Of a DNA stretch of 64,000 nt, positions 54,368 to 62,288 are shown one piece after another. Source of the stretch: Maribacter caenipelagi (GTDB lineage Bacteria; Bacteroidota; Bacteroidia; Flavobacteriales; Flavobacteriaceae); NCBI RefSeq assembly GCF_004364175.1, contig NZ_SNZW01000017.1, forward strand, positions 248,001 through 312,000. The letters run 5' to 3'. The notes under the pieces were generated by a model. The model did not search any database. It saw nothing but the letters and a program-made list of their open reading frames with translations, and was not told where the DNA came from. Each line of letters begins with the position of its first letter. The stretch's first letter is position 1. A program made the translations under genes and the position numbers.

Positions 54368-54847
54368 ATGAAAATGAGATTGCTTTACGCGGTCCCTGTC
54401 TTTATATTACTTTTTCTTGGTTCTTGCACTAGCGACTCTATTGACGACACGCCGGTACTTGAAGCTGAAAATGTATTATTTATAGAGCAGGAACTTCTAG
54501 ATATTGTTAATGAACATCGTTTAAGTTTAAACACCAATGCTTTGGCGTTTAGTGATGTGGCATATAAATACGCGAACCTTCATACCGATTACATGATATC
54601 TAAGGGTAGTATTAGTCACGATAATTTTAGCTCGAGAGCGTCTAACATCGATTCTGAAATAAATGTTGAAATGGTTGCTGAAAATGTTGCCAAAGATTAT
54701 CAAACGGCAATAGAGGCATTTGAAGGGTGGTATGTAAGCAGCAGTCATAAAAAAACTATGGAAGGCGATTTTACACATACTGGTATTAGTGTTAAAAAAG
54801 ATGACTTTGGCAACTATTACTTCACCCAACTGTTTTATAAGCAATAA
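54368..54847 (+). CDS. CAP/SCP-domain lipoprotein, copy 1
   Basis: 159 residues. Lipobox GSC near C19. CAP domain with NEHRLSLNTNALAFSDVA, the His in LHTDYMISKG, SHDNFSSR and AENVAKDYQTAIEAF. CAP proteins bind lipids or act as proteases in some cases. A second CAP lipoprotein follows 261 bases later with about the same layout. Confidence 0.9.
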   Translation: MKMRLLYAVPVFILLFLGSCTSDSIDDTPVLEAENVLFIEQELLDIVNEHRLSLNTNALAFSDVAYKYANLHTDYMISKGSISHDNFSSRASNIDSEINVEMVAENVAKDYQTAIEAFEGWYVSSSHKKTMEGDFTHTGISVKKDDFGNYYFTQLFYKQ

Positions 54848-55108
54848 ACCATATTTTACTTTATTAAAGACTATTCTGGATTTAGATTAACTTAAATAAA
54901 CTGACTGGTTTCTTTAAATAGATGAAATGTAGAAAGTCATATAAAATGCACTTTTATTCGTTGTAATTTCAGATGTATTTTAACGATCAACCATAATCTA
55001 CAGATTCGTGTCGCTTACCGTACAAAATATACTTTCTATAGATATTCTTCTTTATGAAAAGATTAGTGAGCCTATTTTTGACACTCAATACTTAAATAGT
55101 TCCCCTAT

Positions 55109-55612
55109 ATGAAATCCTTTTTTATTTATTTAGCTTTGATTTTAGCCTTATCATCATGTTCTAGATATGAGAACTTTGCGGGCTACGGAGAAACTTCTGA
55201 AGAACCATCCTCAACTTATAATCTGGCCTCTTCTAATTCGCATAGTATTCTAGAAGCCGAACTTTTTGAAATGATAAATAATTATAGAGTTAGCATAGGT
55301 CTAAATGAAATGCAATTTGAAAGTACAACATATTACTATGCAAGCCTTCATACCTCATATATGATTTCAAAAGGTAATACGAGTCATGACAATTTTAGTA
55401 ACCGAGCAAATAATATTGCAAAAAGAACCAATGCGGTATTTGTTGCAGAAAATGTAGCAAGAAAATACGACACCATAGAAGATGCTTTTGATGCATGGTT
55501 GTTAAGTTCTGGTCACAGAGAAAATATAGAAGGCAACTATAATTACTCTGCCATAAATATTCAAGAAAATAATAAAGGAGATTTATATTTTACACAATTA
55601 TTTTTTAGATAA
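55109..55612 (+). CDS. CAP/SCP-domain lipoprotein, copy 2
   Basis: 167 residues. Lipobox SSC puts the lipid near C17. CAP domain: NNYRVSIGLNEMQFES, LHTSYMISKGNTSHDNFSNRA, AENVARKYDTIEDAF, with the same key residues as copy 1. TATTTTTG at 55073-55080 may be the -7 element, without a clear TTG. A terminator follows the stop. Together with copy 1 this is a tandem duplication. Confidence 0.9.
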   Translation: MKSFFIYLALILALSSCSRYENFAGYGETSEEPSSTYNLASSNSHSILEAELFEMINNYRVSIGLNEMQFESTTYYYASLHTSYMISKGNTSHDNFSNRANNIAKRTNAVFVAENVARKYDTIEDAFDAWLLSSGHRENIEGNYNYSAINIQENNKGDLYFTQLFFR

Positions 55613-55636
55613 ATAATTTAGGAAATACTTTTAGTA

Positions 55637-55664
55637 AAAGCCTTTGTAACCCAAAGGTTTTTTT
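55637..55664 (+). terminator. Terminator of the CAP copy 2 gene
   Basis: AAAGCCTTTG (55637-55646), loop of 5, CAAAGGTTT (55652-55660); the core CCTTTG/CAAAGG is 6 bp plus a G-U and A-T extension. T-run T7 (55658-55664). Confidence 0.75.
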
Positions 55665-55667
55665 ATG

Positions 55668-55699
55668 CTTACCTTTTAGGTAAGAAATGATCATTTCTT
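55668..55699. promoter_or_regulatory. Two adjoining palindromes upstream of 3-HAO gene
   Basis: CTTACC (55668-55673), loop TTTTA, GGTAAG (55679-55684). Next, AAGAAATGATCATTTCTT (55682-55699) is a perfect 18-base palindrome. Both sit between the upstream terminator and the nbaC start at 55724. Such a perfect palindrome is a common dimeric repressor site. The regulator is not known. Confidence 0.55.
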
Positions 55700-55723
55700 T
55701 AACTTTCACTTAAAATCACAGAA

Positions 55724-56263
55724 ATGAGTATACAAGCACCATTTAATCTTAACAAATGGATTGAAGAAAACAGAGCTTCACTTAAGCCACCGGTAGGAAA
55801 CAAAAATCTTTATAAAGATGCGGGCGATTATATTGTTATGATCGTTGCCGGACCCAATGCTCGAAAAGACTACCACTATAATGAAACTGAAGAGTTGTTT
55901 TATCAACTTGAAGGACATATAGAAGTTAACATTCAAGAAGATGGCAAAAAACGAACCATGCAATTGGGACCAGGCGATATGTATTTGCACCCTGCGAAAG
56001 TACCACACTCGCCGGTTCGTAAAGAAGGCTCTATAGGTTTGGTCATCGAACGAAAACGAGCAGAAATGAATGTAGACGATGGTCTATTATGGTTTTGCGA
56101 CAATTGCAACCATAAACTATATGAAACCTATTTCACCCTTCATGACATAGAAAAAGATTTCTTATCTCACTTTAAGCATTTTTACAGCTCAAAAGAATTA
56201 AGAACTTGCGATAATTGTGGTACTGTTATGCCAGTTGACGAACGTTTTATAGCCAAAGAATAA
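55724..56263 (+). CDS. nbaC: 3-hydroxyanthranilate 3,4-dioxygenase
   Basis: 179 residues. Opens 3-hydroxyanthranilate in the kynurenine pathway towards quinolinate. Fe(II) ligands H51, E57 and H95, and a second metal site with C125, C128, C162 and C165, as in the bacterial enzyme. Cupin core. The TAATG junction with DUF1304 makes it the first gene of an operon; the later gene kynA is elsewhere. Confidence 0.95.
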   Translation: MSIQAPFNLNKWIEENRASLKPPVGNKNLYKDAGDYIVMIVAGPNARKDYHYNETEELFYQLEGHIEVNIQEDGKKRTMQLGPGDMYLHPAKVPHSPVRKEGSIGLVIERKRAEMNVDDGLLWFCDNCNHKLYETYFTLHDIEKDFLSHFKHFYSSKELRTCDNCGTVMPVDERFIAKE

Positions 56264-56634
56264 TGATTATAACAGCACAAATTATTACAGCCCTTGTAGC
56301 ACTCATTCATATATACATTCTTTGGTTCGAAATGTTTGCCTGGACCACAACTGGCAGAAAAGTGTTTGCAAACTTTCCGAAAGATTTGTTCGCGCCGACC
56401 AAACAAATGGCCGCGAACCAAGGGCTGTATAACGGCTTTTTAGCAGCAGGTTTAATCTGGAGCTTTTTTATAAATCATACAGAATGGTCTGCAAACATTG
56501 CGCTCTTCTTTTTAGGCTGTGTAACTATTGCCGGTATCTATGGCGCCATATCGGTAAGTCAAAAGATTTTTATTGTTCAAAGTGTGCCAGCCTTACTAGG
56601 AATTATTTTTTGGTCAATTATTAAATTCTCTTAA
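56263..56634 (+). CDS. DUF1304 membrane protein
   Basis: 123 residues, four hydrophobic helices. Family motifs: IYILWFEMFAWTTTGRKVF, MAANQGLYNGFLAAGLIW. It shares one base with the 3-HAO stop (TAATG). Function unknown. Confidence 0.92.
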   Translation: MIITAQIITALVALIHIYILWFEMFAWTTTGRKVFANFPKDLFAPTKQMAANQGLYNGFLAAGLIWSFFINHTEWSANIALFFLGCVTIAGIYGAISVSQKIFIVQSVPALLGIIFWSIIKFS

Positions 56635-56714
56635 TTACTATTTGTTCTTCCTAGGGATAATATTCTTTGTATTTTTGTAATAAATCTAACATAAATTACG
56701 TAAAAAGTTATAAA

Positions 56715-58268
56715 ATGTCAAAAATAGCAACAGATTTCGGAATACACGATGCTCTAAAAGCATTAGGAATTAAAGATGTCAATGAGGGTACTTCAACCGG
56801 ATCTAACCATTTTTCATCAGGCGATATTATTTCGTCATACTCACCGGTAGATGGTTCTCTGATTGCAAAGGTCAAAACAACGACAAAAGAAGATTACGAA
56901 AAAGTAATGTCTACTGCTACGACTACTTTTAAAGAGTGGAGAACAAAACCTGCACCGCTACGGGGAGAAATTGTTAGGCAATTTGGCGATAAGCTTAGAG
57001 AACTTAAAGAACCGTTAGGTAAACTTGTTTCTTACGAAATGGGAAAAAGCTACCAAGAAGGTTTAGGCGAGGTTCAAGAAATGATAGATATCTGTGACTT
57101 CGCTGTAGGACTTTCTCGTCAGCTACACGGTTTAACTATGCATTCTGAAAGACCTGGGCATAGAATGTACGAACAATACCATTCTTTAGGTGTGGTTGGT
57201 ATTATTTCTGCCTTTAATTTTCCTGTAGCCGTTTGGGCATGGAACACGGCACTTGCCTGGATCTGTGGTGATGTTTGTGTTTGGAAACCGTCAGAAAAAA
57301 CTCCATTATGCGGCATCGCATGTCAAAATATTGCTGCCGCAGTAATGAAAGCCAATAACCTACCAGAAGGTATTTCTTGCTTGATTAATGGCGATTATAA
57401 GATTGGTGAATTAATGACCCATGATAAAAGAATTCCTTTAGTATCTGCAACAGGTTCTATAAGAATGGGTAAAATAGTTGCTCAGGCTGTTGCAGCCAGA
57501 CTAGGAAAATCTTTACTTGAACTTGGCGGTAACAACGCAATTATTGTTACACCTGACGCTGACTTAAAAATGACCGTTATCGGTGCCGTATTCGGTGCGG
57601 TAGGTACTGCGGGTCAACGTTGTACTTCTACCAGAAGATTGATCATACACGAATCAATGTACTATAAAGTGAAAGAAGCTGTTGTTGCTGCATACAAACA
57701 ATTAAGAATTGGTAACCCGTTAGATGAAAACAATCATGTAGGTCCATTAATTGATACCGATGCGGTTGCTCAATATAAAATGGCTCTAGAAAAAGTAGTT
57801 AAAGAAGGTGGAAAATTAATCGTTGAAGGTGGTGTGCTAGACGGTGCTGGCTATGAAAGTGGTTGCTACGTTAAGCCTGCAATCGCAGAAGCTAAAAATG
57901 ATTTCGAAATTGTACAGCACGAAACTTTTGCTCCCGTTCTTTACCTATTAAAATATTCTGGTGACGTTGAAAATGCCATCGCTATTCAAAATGGTGTGGT
58001 ACAAGGACTTTCATCTGCTATAATGACAAACAATCTTCGTGAAGCCGAACATTTTCTTTCTGCTTGGGGTAGTGATTGTGGTATTGCAAATGTAAACATC
58101 GGTACTTCTGGTGCTGAAATCGGTGGAGCCTTCGGTGGTGAAAAAGAAACCGGTGGTGGTCGTGAAAGTGGTTCTGATGCTTGGAAAGTGTATATGAGAA
58201 GACAAACCAATACAATTAACTATACTACTGAGCTTCCTTTAGCTCAGGGTATCAAGTTTGATCTATAA
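56715..58268 (+). CDS. Aldehyde dehydrogenase, ALDH7-like
   Basis: The ATG at 56715 (MSKIATDFGIHDALKALG) is chosen because a -7 element (TATTTTTG, 56670-56677) lies inside an upstream extension. 517 residues. Catalytic Glu in LLELGGNN and Cys in GTAGQRCTS. The C-terminus (GSDAWKVYMRRQTNTINY) fits the alpha-aminoadipic semialdehyde dehydrogenase branch, so its substrate may be from lysine catabolism; the 2-aminomuconate step of kynurenine breakdown is an alternative raised by its neighbour. Confidence 0.92.
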   Translation: MSKIATDFGIHDALKALGIKDVNEGTSTGSNHFSSGDIISSYSPVDGSLIAKVKTTTKEDYEKVMSTATTTFKEWRTKPAPLRGEIVRQFGDKLRELKEPLGKLVSYEMGKSYQEGLGEVQEMIDICDFAVGLSRQLHGLTMHSERPGHRMYEQYHSLGVVGIISAFNFPVAVWAWNTALAWICGDVCVWKPSEKTPLCGIACQNIAAAVMKANNLPEGISCLINGDYKIGELMTHDKRIPLVSATGSIRMGKIVAQAVAARLGKSLLELGGNNAIIVTPDADLKMTVIGAVFGAVGTAGQRCTSTRRLIIHESMYYKVKEAVVAAYKQLRIGNPLDENNHVGPLIDTDAVAQYKMALEKVVKEGGKLIVEGGVLDGAGYESGCYVKPAIAEAKNDFEIVQHETFAPVLYLLKYSGDVENAIAIQNGVVQGLSSAIMTNNLREAEHFLSAWGSDCGIANVNIGTSGAEIGGAFGGEKETGGGRESGSDAWKVYMRRQTNTINYTTELPLAQGIKFDL

Positions 58269-58278
58269 CCAAAACATA

Positions 58279-58390
58279 AATTCCTTTGTATGTTTACAAC
58301 TAAGCTGCTTTTCTATTGGTTGGTTCGTTTGACCAACTGCCATGAAGCAAAGTTTGTACGCCTAGAACAATAAACATGCAAAGGAAATTT
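58279..58390 (+). ncRNA. Candidate 6S-like or other structured RNA (112 bases)
   Basis: An imperfect terminal stem pairs 58279-58297 with 58372-58390 (19 bases, one indel and one mismatch, cores CCTTTG/CAAAGG). Inside there are two weaker stems: GCTT/AAGC and GTTGGT/ACCAAC, the latter with a 7-base loop. The lay-out is a long closing stem, central bulges and an apical hairpin, as in 6S RNA. A T-rich run follows after 17 bases. The strand and identity are uncertain; Rfam 6S-Flavo is the natural comparison. Confidence 0.35.
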
Positions 58391-58441
58391 ACAATACCTT
58401 TTATTTTTTTCTTCATCTTACAGTGTAAATACCTCTGTATT

Positions 58442-58467
58442 AAACTAGTAAATTGTTTTACTAGTTT
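58442..58467. repeat. 11-bp perfect inverted repeat
   Basis: AAACTAGTAAA (58442-58452), loop TTGT, TTTACTAGTTT (58457-58467). No T-run after it on either strand. It could be an operator or a cruciform. Confidence 0.65.
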
Positions 58468-58494
58468 CAACTAATTCTGTACAGCTTCACACAA

Positions 58495-58724
58495 ATATTG
58501 TATAGTTGGATTGTTCACACCCTTATTTTTAGACATAAAAAAATCCTATCGACTAAAAGAGGACAGGATTTTTTAACCAACTAACTCAAAACTTGAAATT
58601 ATATATGCAATGCCCAAACTTTGTGGGGAGATATATACCGTTTCAATACTTACGTAAAAATGCAAATAATAGTTGTTGCGTCAACCCGTTTTTTTATTGT
58701 TAGCCTCGCATATTGTATAGTTGG
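58495..58724 (+). repeat. 15-base direct repeat, copies 215 bases apart
   Basis: ATATTGTATAGTTGG at 58495-58509 and again at 58710-58724. The two copies flank the AACCAAC-box element. Such identity in an AT-rich gap is unlikely by chance, so they may be binding or promoter sites. Confidence 0.6.
58538..58602. ncRNA. Terminator hairpin plus AACCAAC box (second copy)
   Basis: Hairpin AAAAAATCCT (58538-58547) / AGGATTTTTT (58565-58574), 10 bp with a partly paired loop and T-runs on both strands. It is followed by AACCAACTAACTCAAAACTT (from 58575) and AAATTAT, close to the element at 15545. A small G/C-rich hairpin (CCCA/TGGG, 58613-58627) follows, as at 15589-15606. Read on the minus strand it is the end of a small RNA; no gene on either strand depends on it. 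Confidence 0.35.
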
Positions 58725-58846
58725 TACGCATTTTAACATATCTGAAATTAAGATAATGTTGATTGTAAGGTAATTAGGTACAAATCTTTTAACATTTTTA
58801 AGATTTTTTTAATAAATTGTGCGCTAAACACTAAACATTATTTACA

Positions 58847-59755
58847 ATGACAAAAACAACAACGTATTTATTATTGATGTTGATTACCATTGTAGTTGGC
58901 ACCTATTTTTACATAACATGTTGCAGCGAATGCGGTGCAGCAGTTACAACCACGGAACCCGCTGCAGAAAAGGTAATCGTTAAAGAGCCCTCGGCAACAT
59001 CGTATCCATTCGCAATTGATGGAAACGGGTTTACCTACAACACCAATGACAATTATAACTTTAACATTTCATCTCACGACATTTTAATGCCTTTAAGTGC
59101 TGAATTAACCCAAGGAGTTTCTGGTCTACAAAGTCATTTAGAGTCAAATGAAAGTAATGTTATAAACGTAACCGGATATTACACTAGTGAAGAAGAAAAT
59201 AATACTGCGTTCCCGAACTTAGGACTTGCAAGAGCAAACTCGATTAAAAATGATTTGGCTTCTAAAGGATTCTCTACCGCTCAAATTAATACCCAAGGCA
59301 AACTTATGGATAAAATGATTCCTAAAGATGGCACATATTGGGGAGCTGCTTCATTTGGCCTTGAAGAAAAATCTGCCACTGCAGATGATGACCTAAAGGC
59401 ACTATACGATAAAATAAAAGCTGATCCACTAATTCTTCATTTCGATACTGCAGAAGCATCAATTCATTTAGATGCCGAACAAAGACAAAAAGTTGCTGAT
59501 ATTTCTAGATATTTAGATAAAGTTTCTGATGCTACTTCAAGTGTAGTTGGTCATACAGACGCAACTGGACAAGCAAGTACAAATATGAGATTAGGTCAAG
59601 ATAGAGCAGAATTCGCTAAGAACTATCTGATACAAAACGGAATAGCCGCTGATAAGATAGTCGCTTCGTCTAAAGGACAAACGCAACCAATTGCTGATAA
59701 TGCCACAGAAGAAGGCAGAGAGAAAAATAGAAGAACAGTTATTACATTAAATTAA
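58847..59755 (+). CDS. OmpA-family protein with two OmpA-like regions
   Basis: 302 residues. One N-terminal helix with a short Cys-rich stretch (ITCCSEC). A first, degenerate OmpA-like segment at ~70-160 (VINVTGYYTSEE, LARANSIKNDLASKGF) and a C-terminal OmpA domain (~195-302: LHFDTAEASIHLD, SSVVGHTDATG, LGQDRAEFAKNYL). OmpA domains bind peptidoglycan. The next gene, 32 bases on, encodes a membrane-anchored H3TH protein. Confidence 0.85.
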   Translation: MTKTTTYLLLMLITIVVGTYFYITCCSECGAAVTTTEPAAEKVIVKEPSATSYPFAIDGNGFTYNTNDNYNFNISSHDILMPLSAELTQGVSGLQSHLESNESNVINVTGYYTSEEENNTAFPNLGLARANSIKNDLASKGFSTAQINTQGKLMDKMIPKDGTYWGAASFGLEEKSATADDDLKALYDKIKADPLILHFDTAEASIHLDAEQRQKVADISRYLDKVSDATSSVVGHTDATGQASTNMRLGQDRAEFAKNYLIQNGIAADKIVASSKGQTQPIADNATEEGREKNRRTVITLN

Positions 59756-59787
59756 AACATACACTAATCCAATAAACAAGAAATAAC

Positions 59788-60432
59788 ATGAATTTTGAAA
59801 ATATGAATATTTGGTGCTGGCTAATTCCAGCTTTAGTTGGTATCATTTGTGGAATACTAGGTTACCTACTCGGAAAAAGCTCTGCCAAGGTTATAGATAA
59901 TTCTGCTGAAATCAATAGTCTTACCGCTAGTAACACGAAGTTAAAAGCCGAACTATCTGATCTAAACAATCTTAAAGCAAGTAATAGTAAATTGAAAGCT
60001 GATTTAGATGCGTGTAACCAAAGGGTAATTGCTGCAAGCAAGGTTGCAAAAGCTGCTCCTGCTGCACCAAGTACTAATCTAGGTGCATCTGCCGCCTCTT
60101 TTGCTGCCGGTGCCGCTACAAGTAGCGCTTTAGCTTTTGACGGCTCTGCTGCAAAGGCTGCTTTTGGAAAAACCATTAAACAAGATGACCTGAAACTTGT
60201 TGAAGGTATAGGTCCAAAAATTGAAGGAATGTTCAAAGACCATGGCATTAAAACCTGGAAAGAACTTTCTGAGGCTAGTTTAGAAGCATGTCAAAAAATA
60301 TTGGATACTGGCGGTACACGATATAAGATTCACGATCCTGCTTCTTGGCCATTACAAGCTAAAATGTGCTATGAAGGTAAGTGGGCAGAACTTGTAAAGT
60401 GGCAAGATGAACACAAACACGGTAAATTATAA
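59788..60432 (+). CDS. Membrane-anchored helix-3-turn-helix (COG3743-like) protein
   Basis: 214 residues. One N-terminal transmembrane helix (~7-25), a coiled-coil (~35-70), an Ala-rich linker (~78-115) and a C-terminal H3TH/HhH domain (~128-200) with LKLVEGIGPKIEGMF. This domain type is called a flap-endonuclease-like DNA-binding module, but no nuclease residues are visible. In one unit with the OmpA-like gene. Its role is unknown. Confidence 0.82.
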   Translation: MNFENMNIWCWLIPALVGIICGILGYLLGKSSAKVIDNSAEINSLTASNTKLKAELSDLNNLKASNSKLKADLDACNQRVIAASKVAKAAPAAPSTNLGASAASFAAGAATSSALAFDGSAAKAAFGKTIKQDDLKLVEGIGPKIEGMFKDHGIKTWKELSEASLEACQKILDTGGTRYKIHDPASWPLQAKMCYEGKWAELVKWQDEHKHGKL

Positions 60433-60452
60433 CCTACCGTTTAAAGCAAAAA

Positions 60453-60480
60453 AAATCCCGATCAGTAATGATCGGGATTT
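60453..60480. terminator. Bidirectional terminator
   Basis: AAATCCCGATC (60453-60463), loop AGTAAT, GATCGGGATTT (60470-60480), with further A8/T9 pairing outside. Between the H3TH gene and the convergent desaturase gene at 60490. Confidence 0.92.
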
Positions 60481-60489
60481 TTTTTTGCT

Positions 60490-61488
60490 TTATAATGCTC
60501 CGTTTGCCTCAACCCACTTAAAGTGGTATTGATCTTGCGGAAATTTCATACGCTCTGCAATTCTTTCTAGTCTTGAAGGTAACTTAATTAAATAGTCACG
60601 TGCCTTTTCAGCTTCTTCATTTAAAGAACGAACAGTTTCTAGCTCCCAATACGCATTAAGCTTACTTAGAATATCTACATAATCTTGCGCCGTATACACA
60701 CCTAAACGTTGTGCACAGTTAGAGAAGTTCTCAAATGCCGATCCTATCGTACCACCAGACTCACGTAAAAAGTGTGCTGGCATAACAATTTTCTTCTTCA
60801 TCATATCTGCAAAGGCAATCATCATACCCGATGGGTCCTCACCTAAAATAGTCTTTACAAATTCTCTATAGGCCAAGTGGTGTCTCATTTCATCACCTGC
60901 AATAATGGTACACATTTTACCTAATAAGGCATTTCCCTTTTTCTTAGCCATTTGCCCAACACGCTTATGCGAAATATTGGTAGCCAATTCTTGAAAAGAG
61001 GTGTACACAAAGTTTTTATATGGATCACGATCGGTACCAATGTCAAAACCATCAGAAATTAAATGTTGGGTAGTAATCTCGATTTCTTTCATATTTACCC
61101 TTCCAGATAAATAAAGATATTTGTTCAACACATCACCGTGTCTATTTTCTTCAGCTGTCCAAGCGCGAACCCATTTCGCCCAACCATTCGTTTTATGGTC
61201 ACCGTGCTGGTCAATACCAACAACATCCATTAACCAAGATTCATAAGTTGGCAATGCCTCTTCGGTAATGGTATCTGCCACCATGGTTACCCAAAAATCA
61301 TATCCTAAATCTTTAGATTCTTCACGAATATCTTTTACCTCTTGTAAGAAAGTATCCTTTTGAGAATCTGGTAAAAAATCTGTTGGTTGCCATATATCCT
61401 CTGGTTTTATAAGGAAAGAATCCATGAAACTTTCTACCTTAGGCTCTAAGGCCTGCATCACTTCTAATCTTATATTTTTAGTAGACAT
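60490..61488 (-). CDS. Acyl-ACP desaturase (di-iron)
   Basis: The ATG at 61488 (MSTKNIRLEVMQALE) is preferred over one 27 bases upstream. 332 residues. Soluble stearoyl-ACP desaturase family; di-iron ligands in EENRHGD and GDEMRHH. Puts a double bond into acyl-ACP with O2 and ferredoxin. Monocistronic; partner ferredoxin not seen here. Confidence 0.93.
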   Translation of the reverse strand: MSTKNIRLEVMQALEPKVESFMDSFLIKPEDIWQPTDFLPDSQKDTFLQEVKDIREESKDLGYDFWVTMVADTITEEALPTYESWLMDVVGIDQHGDHKTNGWAKWVRAWTAEENRHGDVLNKYLYLSGRVNMKEIEITTQHLISDGFDIGTDRDPYKNFVYTSFQELATNISHKRVGQMAKKKGNALLGKMCTIIAGDEMRHHLAYREFVKTILGEDPSGMMIAFADMMKKKIVMPAHFLRESGGTIGSAFENFSNCAQRLGVYTAQDYVDILSKLNAYWELETVRSLNEEAEKARDYLIKLPSRLERIAERMKFPQDQYHFKWVEANGAL

Positions 61489-61553
61489 AGTATATTTTTT
61501 TTCAAAGATCGTCAATAAAACAATCTATTTTTTTAGTAAAGTTAACGGTTTTC

Positions 61554-62288
61554 TTAGTTTCTGCCCGTTTCATTGGGATAAAAGGTATGAACAGGCTCGC
61601 TTTGCCAATATTCTTTTACATCCGCATTAAATACAGTTAACGGCCCCTTAAAGGCTGCGCCCGTATCAATATTCCAAACATTAGCTGCTTTTTGTGGCGT
61701 GGTTTTGCCAATACGTGTTACCGGTGTATGACCTATGTATATTTCAGAATAGTTGGTTAATCGCTTCGGATAATGAATATGCTCTTCATCTAAATCTTTA
61801 TTTAAAGAAAGTGCCAATTCCCAAAGGGTGCGATCCCAATAGAACGTTTTTTTAAAATATTCATGCTCTATACCTTTTAAGTTTGTAAAACCCGCATGTA
61901 AAAACAACCTATTTTCTGAATCTAAATAATAGTTCTCTAAGCTTTCATAAAACTTGATGTGCCTATCTATTATTTCTTTAGAAGCTTTACCGTACGAAAT
62001 CGAAGTTGCTTCACCACCATGCATAAACCATGTTGGGTTGTCTGCTTTACCGGTTAACCAATCATAACAAAGTTCATCATGATTACCGCGTAGGTATATA
62101 CAATTATAGGTCTCTTGTAATTCTAAAAGATAATTTATGGTTTCAACGGCCTCGCTCCATCCATCTATATAATCACCTAAAAAAATTATCGTATCATCTT
62201 CAGTAATCGATGCTTTCTCAAGTACTTGCTTTAATGCTTTTAATCCTGAGTGGATGTCGCCAACAACCAGTGTTCTTTTTAAACTCAT
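61554..62288 (-). CDS. Calcineurin-like metallophosphatase (Ser/Thr phosphatase family)
   Basis: 244 residues. Metal-binding motifs GDIHSG (D11, H13), GDYIDGW (D39), GNHDE (N69, H70, D71) and later histidines. The usual DRG of PPP phosphatases is DGW, so protein-phosphatase specificity is uncertain. It overlaps the zinc-ribbon gene by 4 bases (ATGA), so the two are translationally coupled. Confidence 0.92.
   Translation of the reverse strand: MSLKRTLVVGDIHSGLKALKQVLEKASITEDDTIIFLGDYIDGWSEAVETINYLLELQETYNCIYLRGNHDELCYDWLTGKADNPTWFMHGGEATSISYGKASKEIIDRHIKFYESLENYYLDSENRLFLHAGFTNLKGIEHEYFKKTFYWDRTLWELALSLNKDLDEEHIHYPKRLTNYSEIYIGHTPVTRIGKTTPQKAANVWNIDTGAAFKGPLTVFNADVKEYWQSEPVHTFYPNETGRN

Larger units (their letters stand above)
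58391..58846. other. Non-coding remainder of the 578-base gap
   Basis: No convincing gene in either strand. It holds an 11-bp palindrome (58442-58467), a 15-base direct repeat (58495 and 58710), a hairpin with AACCAAC box (58538-58602) and the upstream region of the OmpA-like gene. No TAnnTTTG promoter with good spacing was found for the OmpA-like gene. Confidence 0.65.

Noticed and set aside
55054..55095. 13-codon frame starting MKRLVSLFLT before the second CAP gene
   Set aside because: It overlaps the likely -7 element of that gene and is too short to support.
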